From an uncultured Eubacteriales bacterium (GTDB lineage: Bacteria > Bacillota > Clostridia > Oscillospirales > CAG-272), in contig ONVJ01000196.1 in NCBI GenBank assembly GCA_900321265.1, positions 1 through 8,772 on the forward strand: 8,772 nucleotides of DNA, written 5' to 3'. Below are positions 1-5,130 of the stretch, in pieces. Each line of letters begins with the position of its first letter. Position 1 is the first letter of the stretch. Made by a program: the position numbers and the translations under genes. The notes beneath the pieces are model-generated. The model saw nothing but the letters and a program-made list of their open reading frames with translations. It was not told the origin of the DNA and ran no database searches.

Positions 1-57
1 AGTACAGGCAGAGCAATAATCAAATCAAAGATACGGTTGACCGCTGAAACACCCTGA
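1..57 (+). other. possible 3' end of an upstream gene
   Basis: The first bases are open in two frames. Frame 1 runs to a TGA at 55-57 and frame 3 runs to a TGA at 45-47, ending in a hydrophilic stretch NNQIKDTVDR. Either could be the tail of a gene that starts outside the window. Too little is present to choose a frame or a function. No promoter of good quality was seen between here and the next start. Confidence 0.2.
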
Positions 58-61
58 TTTG

Positions 62-70
62 AGGAAGGAG
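62..70 (+). promoter_or_regulatory. ribosome binding site that fixes the GTG start at 78
   Basis: The stretch AGGAAGGAG lies just upstream of the GTG at 78. AAGGAG ends at 70, which leaves 7 bases to the start codon. This is close to ideal and supports GTG at 78 rather than a later start. Confidence 0.7.
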
Positions 71-77
71 TGAGAAA

Positions 78-968
78 GTGAAAAGGGCACATGTTTTTTT
101 GCCGGTTTTGATTTTGACGCTCTTGGTCCTAAGCATGGTTTTTCTCACAGCGGTGTCTTTTATCCCTGTGGATTATTCACTTTACTACGGATTCGGATTT
201 ATTGACAAAAGCGAAGGCAGAGGAGTTGAACAGGGGTTCTCTCTTCAACTGCATAACGATATTTCCGCGATCAAGTTAAAACAAATGATCCGATCAATCA
301 AGTACAGCGAAACAGAATCTGTCCCGAAATACGGAGAGTGCTTTTCTTTTGATATCGCCCGCGCCTTCGGACTGCATGACATTTACTTGATTGTATATTC
401 ACCGGAACACAAAGACTACTTTTTCCATAATAAAAGCGGATGGTATGTCATCACCGATCCCGGTCCGATCCGTGACATGATCCAGGAAAGCATCTATAAT
501 CAGGCTCCGTTCGGATTCAGATATGAAATGTTCGAATCGCATATTTTTATGCCCGTTAGCCATCTTTATTTCTTCTCCGGCTATGATTCGCTCTGGGAAG
601 AGACCAGATATTTCTACAAAGGAGACGGCTTTGAACATCAATGGAACGGAAAGATCGAATGCGCGGAAGACGCGTTTCTTCTGGCGAAAAGCGAACTCGG
701 CTATACGAACGCAGCTGCGACATGGTGTTTCAGTCCTGACGGGGACTTATACGACATCACCATCGTTTCTATGGACGCAGACCTTTCTTCTTCTGACTGG
801 TGGAAGGCCGAGAACAATGTTCTTTTCAATGTGATAGTCGGCTCGGACGGAATCATTCGGGAAATATACAGTTTCAGCACATTTGGCTTTTTGGATCCGA
901 CATATCTTGACTATACGTCAGATTCGTTCTCCAGGTTTGTCGACAGTGGAATCGTGCTTGTCGGGTAG
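78..968 (+). CDS. membrane-anchored extracytoplasmic protein of unknown function
   Basis: The 296-residue product starts with GTG behind a good ribosome binding site. Residues 2-4 are basic (KR), and residues about 7-29 form one strongly hydrophobic helix with no lipobox cysteine. The protein is therefore probably anchored by its N-terminus with the rest outside the membrane, or is secreted. The body is rich in Tyr, Phe and Trp. Residues about 192-266 have a run IECAEDAFLLAKSELGY, then strands with DWW and VIVGSDGIIREIY. This resembles the helix-plus-sheet pattern of PepSY-like or NTF2-like domains ('A-x-A-x2-A-K-x-E-L-G-Y ... G-x-I'). That likeness is by eye only. No catalytic motif is visible. 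The gene is followed by coding scraps rather than a partner gene and lies in the AT-rich block. An immunity- or stress-type role is possible but unsupported. Confidence 0.75.
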   Translation: MKRAHVFLPVLILTLLVLSMVFLTAVSFIPVDYSLYYGFGFIDKSEGRGVEQGFSLQLHNDISAIKLKQMIRSIKYSETESVPKYGECFSFDIARAFGLHDIYLIVYSPEHKDYFFHNKSGWYVITDPGPIRDMIQESIYNQAPFGFRYEMFESHIFMPVSHLYFFSGYDSLWEETRYFYKGDGFEHQWNGKIECAEDAFLLAKSELGYTNAAATWCFSPDGDLYDITIVSMDADLSSSDWWKAENNVLFNVIVGSDGIIREIYSFSTFGFLDPTYLDYTSDSFSRFVDSGIVLVG

Positions 969-986
969 TAGTTTGAAGGCTGTTGA

Positions 987-1088
987 TGTGCGTATTTCGA
1001 TGAAAATGAATTATACAAGATATACACCAATTGGCAGGATAACGCCGGAAATAATGAATTAATCGATGATATTGTTTCAACAAAGTAA
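987..1088 (+). pseudogene. orphan 3' gene tail (relic)
   Basis: Between a TGA at 984-986 and a TAA at 1086-1088 there is a 33-codon open stretch with convincing protein-like composition (for example FDENELYKIYTNWQDNAG, then IDDIVSTK). It has no ATG start or ribosome binding site of its own. It lies in the same frame as the gene ending at 968 but is separated from it by several in-frame stops. The simplest reading is the C-terminal remnant of a deleted gene, possibly a former paralogue or extension of the preceding one. Chance openness cannot be excluded at this length. Confidence 0.35.
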
Positions 1089-1147
1089 CGTTACCATCAG
1101 GTTCTAGTGAAGGTTCCTTCATGTAGGTTAAAGTCATTTTACCCGCA

Positions 1148-1190
1148 CCAAATCATATCGGGACGGCATTGCCGTCACGTTATGATTTGG
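1148..1190. repeat. nested inverted repeat / hairpin
   Basis: CCAAATCATA (1148-1157) is exactly complementary to TATGATTTGG (1181-1190). Inside it, GACGGC (1162-1167) pairs with GCCGTC (1171-1176) around an ATT loop. C1159 and G1160 can also pair with G1179 and C1178. The whole 43 bases fold into one nearly continuous hairpin of about 18 pairs with two mismatches. No T-run follows, so it is a poor intrinsic terminator. It looks more like a REP-like or MITE-like intergenic repeat, but only one copy is in the window. Confidence 0.6.
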
Positions 1191-1424
1191 CACGTCTAGC
1201 GGACACCGACGGGATAGTCGTGTTCGGTATGCGGGATACCCCGGTTATGTCATTATGAAAGATCCCTGCGAGTTCGGACTGACCGAACGAAAGCAGACAA
1301 AACTATATCGGCTCCCGGCAGTTGCGTTCTTCTACCTGATCGGAAGGATTAATTGAAAGAGCAGACCGATGTCGTGGGAACCAGCTCGGGAATTTCTTTG
1401 AATAAGAAAGGCGGCTTCGCTTGA
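1186..1424 (+). pseudogene. frameshifted gene remnant upstream of the PH-like membrane gene
   Basis: One frame is open from 1186 to a TGA at 1354-1356 and includes GYPGYVIMKDPCEFGLTERK and ending YLIGRIN. A second frame is open from 1353 to the TGA at 1422-1424 and reads LKEQTDVVGTSSGISLNKK, ending GGFA. Adding a single T near 1353-1354 would join the two into one continuous protein-like reading (IGRIN-LKEQTD). This suggests a decayed gene with a one-base deletion. Its start is lost; the upstream side runs into the 1148-1190 hairpin. The end overlaps the next gene's ATG by one base (TGATG). I cannot name the family. Positions 969-1423 contain no other convincing gene. Confidence 0.35.
1408..1414 (+). 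promoter_or_regulatory. ribosome binding site inside the preceding relic
   Basis: AAGGCGG, one mismatch from AAGGAGG, ends 9 bases before the ATG at 1424 and 6 bases before a TTG at 1421. It lies inside the 3' end of the preceding open frame, as expected for formerly coupled genes. Confidence 0.5.
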
Positions 1425-1873
1425 TGAAAAGACTGTGTTGTCCCCAGATCATTATTTATATTGTGCTATCCTCGTTGTTGGTTTGTTGCTGGATTACTCC
1501 TTGGCTTTTTTTATCAAAAGGTGATTTATTATTCAAATGTATAATATGTTTTTCGATATGGTTTTTAATTTTTGGCATTGATTGTATTGTGTACAGACAC
1601 TTTTTCCACAGAATAACAATAGATGAGCACGGCTGTTCAAACAAATATTTACATTTTGAATGGGATAGTATTCCTGATTACAAGATTGTTACTTTACAAA
1701 TTGGTTTAATTCCCAAATGGGTTAATATTGATATTCTGTGTATAGGAAATAATATCAAATCAAAGCCGTTACAATTAAGGCCTGAAGACGCAGTGTTTTT
1801 TACGCTTGATGCCAAAGCAGAAAGGATTTTGGATCTATATGCGAAGGACTTTTGGAAGTGTCCTGAAAAATGA
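1424..1873 (+). CDS. small membrane protein with two helices and a PH-like C-terminal domain
   Basis: The product has 149 residues from ATG 1424; a TTG at 1421 is an alternative start adding one residue. Residues about 9-31 and 36-56 are two hydrophobic helices joined by a short loop with a Lys. The soluble tail (about 61-149) begins ITIDEHGCSNKYLHFEWDSI. This fits the pattern of bacterial PH-like domains in small membrane proteins (an I-x-I-x3-G strand, then a conserved W-x2-I). Both termini are probably cytoplasmic. Such proteins are often of unknown role; some small two-helix proteins of this shape serve as immunity partners, but no toxin is visible here. The gene is very AT-rich: a hand count of 1501-1560 gives 13 G/C in 60. 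Recent acquisition is therefore likely. It lies 32 bases upstream of the next gene, probably in the same transcript. Confidence 0.7.
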   Translation: MKRLCCPQIIIYIVLSSLLVCCWITPWLFLSKGDLLFKCIICFSIWFLIFGIDCIVYRHFFHRITIDEHGCSNKYLHFEWDSIPDYKIVTLQIGLIPKWVNIDILCIGNNIKSKPLQLRPEDAVFFTLDAKAERILDLYAKDFWKCPEK

Positions 1874-1905
1874 ACCTGAGTGTATTTTGAGAACTGCGCA
1901 AAAAG

Positions 1906-2958
1906 ATGGAAATGAGAAATTCTAAAAAAACTTGCATCACTTTTGTCGGGTACGGGACAAAAGACAGTTTGGATCTGTTTTCTGGGGGTATTAATGATTG
2001 CGTTGTTTCTTATTCGGTTAATGAGCACATTAAGTTTTACGATATATTTAATAAAAAGTATAATGAGTCAAATCCCGACTGCTTCAAAAAACCGGATAAA
2101 CTGTCAGTAAACGCCACACCTTTTGCAGAAAAAACATACTGGGGCTTTTCGGACAGCGCAACGAAAGATGCCGTTTATAATGCTTCCTTTGCGCCGCTGG
2201 AAACGAAAGCCGTCGATTATTCAATGCCGTATTACAAGCGCGGTGAGCTTGTTGCCGCATTAAAACGCAATGATGGCCCGGAAGACAAAAGAGATATTCC
2301 CGACATACTGAGAATGGAGATCTCATATGAAACTACACCACTTTTGGACAATTACTGTTTTTTCAGATACACCGTTTGGTTTTTCGGAAAGACGATAGAA
2401 GATATTAAGCCTTTCTGGTTTGAAACGGTTCACAGCCTGGATAAAAGTCACGGAAATTGTTTTCATTCCTCATATTTATCCGATAACCCGTATCCTTTTT
2501 CGATCCTTCACAGCGATTCTTTAGATAACTATGACCGTGATGTTATCGCCGATCATATTCTTGGGATCGAGAAATACACTTATCTGAATTATTCTCTGAT
2601 AAAAAAACTATCTCAATATATCAGCGGGGACTCATCAGATGTTTCCTTCCTGGATAACGGCGCGGTTTTCTCCTTTGCTTCTCAATCCGGCTTAATGAAC
2701 AGAGAGGACGGTCTGTTAAAAGCGTTAAGATACATTCTGATCCCCGGTTACCGTTCCGGTCCGCTGAATGTTATGCTGACCGAAAAACGTCACGTCAGTT
2801 TTCCTGTTACAGTCTGTGTTTTGAGCATACGGCTGTGCGCTCAGCAGGGAAATCCTCTTTATTCGGTTTTCCTGTTTTACGGCAGCCTGTCTGGCGAGTA
2901 TATCGCTGAAAAACTCCCGGATAATCCCCCGATAATTGATGTGTTTAAGTTGGATTGA
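1906..2958 (+). CDS. soluble protein of unknown function, 350 residues
   Basis: I do not recognise this protein. It starts at ATG 1906 with a second in-frame ATG at 1912, and neither has a clear ribosome binding site. It may depend on translation of the gene ending 32 bases upstream. There is no signal peptide or membrane helix. The sequence is rich in aromatic residues and Asp/Ser, with alternating strand-like segments such as VTVCVLSIRLCAQ and YSVFLFYGSLSGEY near the C-terminus, suggesting an alpha/beta fold. Cysteines are scattered without a CxxC motif. The base composition is intermediate to AT-rich and unlike the GC-rich genes downstream. After its TGA at 2956-2958 the same frame stays open for 26 codons (see the relic at 2962-3039). 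Confidence 0.7.
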   Translation: MEMRNSKKTCITFVGYGTKDSLDLFSGGINDCVVSYSVNEHIKFYDIFNKKYNESNPDCFKKPDKLSVNATPFAEKTYWGFSDSATKDAVYNASFAPLETKAVDYSMPYYKRGELVAALKRNDGPEDKRDIPDILRMEISYETTPLLDNYCFFRYTVWFFGKTIEDIKPFWFETVHSLDKSHGNCFHSSYLSDNPYPFSILHSDSLDNYDRDVIADHILGIEKYTYLNYSLIKKLSQYISGDSSDVSFLDNGAVFSFASQSGLMNREDGLLKALRYILIPGYRSGPLNVMLTEKRHVSFPVTVCVLSIRLCAQQGNPLYSVFLFYGSLSGEYIAEKLPDNPPIIDVFKLD

Positions 2959-2961
2959 ATA

Positions 2962-3039
2962 GAACTCAGATTGATTTCGACCGGCACGAGTCTCGGCGCT
3001 TGGCGGAATAAAATGGAAATTGTGCCGCGAGGCGAATAA
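2962..3039 (+). pseudogene. orphan 3' gene tail with GTS-x-G motif
   Basis: Directly after the TGA of the 1906-2958 gene, the same frame is open to a TAA at 3037-3039 and ends STGTSLGAWRNKMEIVPRGE. It has no start or ribosome binding site. It shares the pattern G-T-S-x-G-x3-N-K with the relic ending at 1424 (GTSSGISLNK). The likely origin is the C-terminal stub of a lost gene of the same family, now fused by position to an unrelated gene. Stop-codon readthrough is a less likely alternative. The stub lies at the border between the AT-rich and GC-rich parts. Confidence 0.35.
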
Positions 3040-3065
3040 TCAGTAAACCGAAAGAAGGATGTGCT

Positions 3066-4304
3066 ATGTTCAATGTAATGATAGGTCAGTCCGGCGGACC
3101 GACCTGCGCAATAAACGCTTCACTCGCCGGAATCATCGGAGAATGCCTGAAGGCTCCGGAGATCGGAAGGATCTACGGGATGATCGGCGGGATCGAGGGC
3201 GTCCTCAATGATAATATCGTCGACATCACGTCTCTGTTCGCCGACGGCGCCGAGGAGAAGCTTTCGCTGCTTTCCTCGACTCCGTCGTCGGCGCTCGGCT
3301 CCTGCAGGATAAAGCTGCCCGAGCCCGGCACTACCGAGGGCGACGGGACATACGGCAGGATTTTTTCTGTAATTGAAAAATACTCGGTCGGTGCATTCTT
3401 CTACATCGGAGGCAACGATTCGATGGACACGGTTAAGAAACTGTCTCAGATCGCGGAAAGCAGATCCTGCAGGACCCGCTTCATAGGAGTCCCCAAGACG
3501 ATAGACAACGACATTGTCATGACCGACCACACCCCCGGATACGGCAGCGCGGCTAAATACGTCGCGTCGACGGTCCAGGATATCGCCGCGGACTGTTCGG
3601 TCTATTCGGTTAAATCGGTCACGATCGTCGAGATCATGGGACGCGATTCGGGCTGGCTGACCGCCGCCGCGGCGCTGCCCTCGCTTCACGGATACGGCCC
3701 CGACTATGTCTATATGCCCGAGGTGCCGTTTGACGTCGATTCCTTCCTTGCCGACGTTGAGAAAGCCCACCGGACGCACCCGGGAGTCCTGGTGTGCGTG
3801 TCGGAGGGGGTGAAGGACAGAAGCGGCGAGTATGCCGGTTCCAGCGACATGTCGGGGAAGGCAGACGTCTTCGGGAACAAATATCTGGCGGGTATCGCCA
3901 GATATCTCGAGCATGTCGTCAGGGAGAGGCTGGGCTGCAAGGCAAGGGGCTTCGGCCTCAGCATCCCGCAGAGATGCGCGTCATATTTGATGTCGGCGAC
4001 AGATATCGCCGAGTCTGAGGAGGCCGGAAGGACCGCCGTCAGGGCGATGCTCGGAGGAGCCACCGGGATAATGGTGAATTTCATCCGTCAGGGCGAGCCC
4101 TACAGGATAGAGTATTCGACCGTCGACGTCGCCAGGGTGGCGAAGAAGGTAAAATACGTGCCGTCAGATTATATCCGCCCGGCGGGCAATATGGTGACGA
4201 AGGCCTGCTTCGACTATATTCTTCCGCTCACAGAGGGCGAGGTCTCGCAGAGATATGAAAAGGGCATGCCGGCATATCTTCCCGCCGGATTTTTCAGAAA
4301 ATGA
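3066..4304 (+). CDS. pfp: pyrophosphate-dependent 6-phosphofructokinase
   Basis: This 412-residue cytosolic enzyme phosphorylates fructose 6-phosphate to the 1,6-bisphosphate in glycolysis, probably reversibly and with PPi as donor. Visible family motifs are GQSGGP (7-12, phosphate loop), GGNDS (115-119), PKTIDND (143-149), MGRDSGWL (191-198), SEG (246-248) and PQR (301-303). Asp147 matches the catalytic base of the TIDND motif. Lys144 and Asp118 stand where ATP enzymes have Gly, which is the classic sign of PPi use. Asn117 replaces the usual first Asp of GGD; I recall this GGNDS variant from clostridial PPi enzymes. The ribosome binding site AGAAGGA (3053-3059) is 6 bases from the ATG. The 3' end overlaps the next gene by ATGA, so the two are coupled. 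Many annotators would write pfkA or pfp. The donor is inferred from residues, not shown. Confidence 0.93.
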   Translation: MFNVMIGQSGGPTCAINASLAGIIGECLKAPEIGRIYGMIGGIEGVLNDNIVDITSLFADGAEEKLSLLSSTPSSALGSCRIKLPEPGTTEGDGTYGRIFSVIEKYSVGAFFYIGGNDSMDTVKKLSQIAESRSCRTRFIGVPKTIDNDIVMTDHTPGYGSAAKYVASTVQDIAADCSVYSVKSVTIVEIMGRDSGWLTAAAALPSLHGYGPDYVYMPEVPFDVDSFLADVEKAHRTHPGVLVCVSEGVKDRSGEYAGSSDMSGKADVFGNKYLAGIARYLEHVVRERLGCKARGFGLSIPQRCASYLMSATDIAESEEAGRTAVRAMLGGATGIMVNFIRQGEPYRIEYSTVDVARVAKKVKYVPSDYIRPAGNMVTKACFDYILPLTEGEVSQRYEKGMPAYLPAGFFRK

Positions 4305-4771
4305 TGATCGATCATAAAGAATACGGGAATCTTTCCGAACTTGTTTCGGCGCTGACCGACCCGTCGCTGCCGCTAGTCAGCAATCTGTCGAACGTCTCGG
4401 CCGTTCTCGGAGGAATGGAAAATATCAACTGGGCCGGATTCTATATCGCGGAGGGCGGCGTCCTTTACCTCGGTCCCTTTCAGGGGAAGCCCGCCTGTAC
4501 GAGGATACCATTCGGCAGCGGGGTCTGCGGGACCGCCGCGGAGAGCAAAAAGACTGTCATCGTCGACGACGTCGACAGCTTTCCCGGGCACATACGCTGC
4601 TCGGCCGAATCGAGATCGGAGATAGTCGTTCCGATATTGAAGGACGGAAAGACCGTCGCGGTGATCGACATCGATTCACCTGTGTTGGCGAGATTCGGCA
4701 GGAAAGAAGCGGATGAGCTTGAAAAGATCGCCGGCGATCTGGCCGGGCTGTTTTTGCAGTCTCATACCTGA
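4301..4771 (+). CDS. msrC: free methionine-(R)-sulfoxide reductase (GAF domain)
   Basis: This 156-residue single GAF domain reduces free methionine-R-sulfoxide in the cytosol, repairing oxidised methionine with thioredoxin-type electrons. Diagnostic motifs are NWAGFYI (43-49), LGPFQGKPAC (57-66), GSGVCGTAA (72-80), FPGHIRCSAESRSEI (94-108) and VIDIDSP (121-127). The three cysteines Cys66, Cys76 and Cys100 have spacings of 10 and 24, the same as the catalytic set Cys84, Cys94 and Cys118 of the E. coli enzyme. Family members more often have IAC than IRC. The ATG at 4301 overlaps the stop of the phosphofructokinase gene (ATGATG; a second ATG lies at 4304), and no good ribosome binding site precedes it. 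Expression is therefore probably by translational coupling. A terminator follows within 10 bases. Confidence 0.92.
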   Translation: MMIDHKEYGNLSELVSALTDPSLPLVSNLSNVSAVLGGMENINWAGFYIAEGGVLYLGPFQGKPACTRIPFGSGVCGTAAESKKTVIVDDVDSFPGHIRCSAESRSEIVVPILKDGKTVAVIDIDSPVLARFGRKEADELEKIAGDLAGLFLQSHT

Positions 4772-4780
4772 CAAAGAAGA

Positions 4781-4827
4781 ATGCCGAAGCAAAAAAGCAG
4801 CCGCTTTTTGCTTGGGCGTCTTTTTTT
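4781..4827 (+). terminator. rho-independent terminator after the phosphofructokinase/reductase pair
   Basis: AAGCAAAAAAGC (4787-4798) pairs with GCTTTTTGCTT (4803-4813) with one bulged A and a 4-base loop. Beyond one mismatch the stem continues, with GCC (4783-4785) pairing to GGC (4815-4817). A run of seven T (4821-4827) and a second run of T (4830-4835) follow. It sits 9 bases after the stop codon of the reductase gene and ends that transcript. Confidence 0.85.
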
Positions 4828-4946
4828 CGTTTTTTCAGTCTGTTCTGAGCGGTCGGCGGCGGCATGGCTGAAGTCCGGGACCTCGGTTATTTCCGGATCT
4901 TTGCAGGCTATGACCAGTTATTCTTCTCTCGAGGGAAACAAAACGC

Positions 4947-4975
4947 TTGTTCTCAAAATAATAATGTGGTATAAT
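4947..4975 (+). promoter_or_regulatory. sigma-70/SigA-type promoter with extended -10
   Basis: TTGTTC (4947-4952) is a -35 box with the conserved TTG. TATAAT (4970-4975) is a perfect -10 box, with TGG (4967-4969) directly before it giving the extended TGnTATAAT form. The spacer is exactly 17 bases. Transcription would start near 4982. It lies between the terminator and the acetyltransferase gene, so it probably drives the downstream unit (acetyltransferase, hydrolase-like protein, perhaps feoA). Confidence 0.8.
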
Positions 4976-5002
4976 AACACAAACAAAACAGCCGGTGACG
5001 AA

Positions 5003-5113
5003 ATGGTCTGCTTATCCTACGGCGCAGGGCAGGGGAGTGTCTGGCTGTGCCGGGATCGTTCATCGCTTCCGGGTCGGTTTCTGTTTGCAGATGATGTGAC
5101 TGTATTTTTATGA
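5003..5113 (+). CDS. possible leader peptide or small ORF in the 5' leader
   Basis: A 36-codon frame starts at ATG 5003, about 20 bases after the predicted transcription start. GGTGA (4994-4998), the 3' part of the Shine-Dalgarno consensus, is 4 bases upstream. It reads MVCLSYGAGQGSVWLCRDR and ends at TGA 5111-5113, just before the ribosome binding site of the acetyltransferase gene. The peptide matches nothing I know, and no attenuator hairpin or T-run is obvious. It may be an untranslated leader open by chance. Apart from the terminator, promoter and this frame, I see nothing in the 340 bases from 4772 to 5118. Confidence 0.2.
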   Translation: MVCLSYGAGQGSVWLCRDRSSLPGRFLFADDVTVFL

Positions 5114-5118
5114 TTATC

Positions 5119-5123
5119 GGAGG
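5119..5123 (+). promoter_or_regulatory. ribosome binding site that decides the acetyltransferase start
   Basis: GGAGG at 5119-5123 is 7 bases from GTG 5131, an ideal spacing. ATG 5137 is 13 bases away, but it has its own weaker GGGAG at 5127-5131. ATG 5110 has no site and would place GGAGG inside the gene. Confidence 0.6.
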
Positions 5124-5130
5124 AACGGGA

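Noticed and set aside
1085..1094. GTAACGTTAC palindrome as an integron attC or recombination core
   Set aside because: The flanks do not provide the paired RYYYAAC/GTTRRRY sites, and there is no integrase; a 10-base palindrome alone is weak.
1108..1121. TGAAGG-TT-CCTTCA small inverted repeat
   Set aside because: The loop is too short for a stable hairpin as written and no T-run follows; likely chance.
1255..1356. Independent 33-codon gene starting at ATG 1255
   Set aside because: No ribosome binding site; the same frame is open further upstream and is better explained as part of a decayed gene.
1537..1550. TATAAT-like sequence in the PH-like membrane gene
   Set aside because: It lies within a very AT-rich coding region and has no suitable -35 box.
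3120..3914. Long antisense open frame of 264 codons inside the phosphofructokinase gene
   Set aside because: It mirrors a clearly coding GC-rich gene with all family motifs; the antisense product is Arg-rich and has no ribosome binding site or known features.
4781..5002. Upstream extension of the 36-codon frame back to an ATG at 4781
   Set aside because: It would run through the terminator hairpin and the promoter, and the start has no ribosome binding site.
5110..5130. ATG 5110 as start of the acetyltransferase
   Set aside because: No ribosome binding site precedes it, it would place GGAGG inside the gene, and GNAT homology begins only at MKIRRAV (5137).
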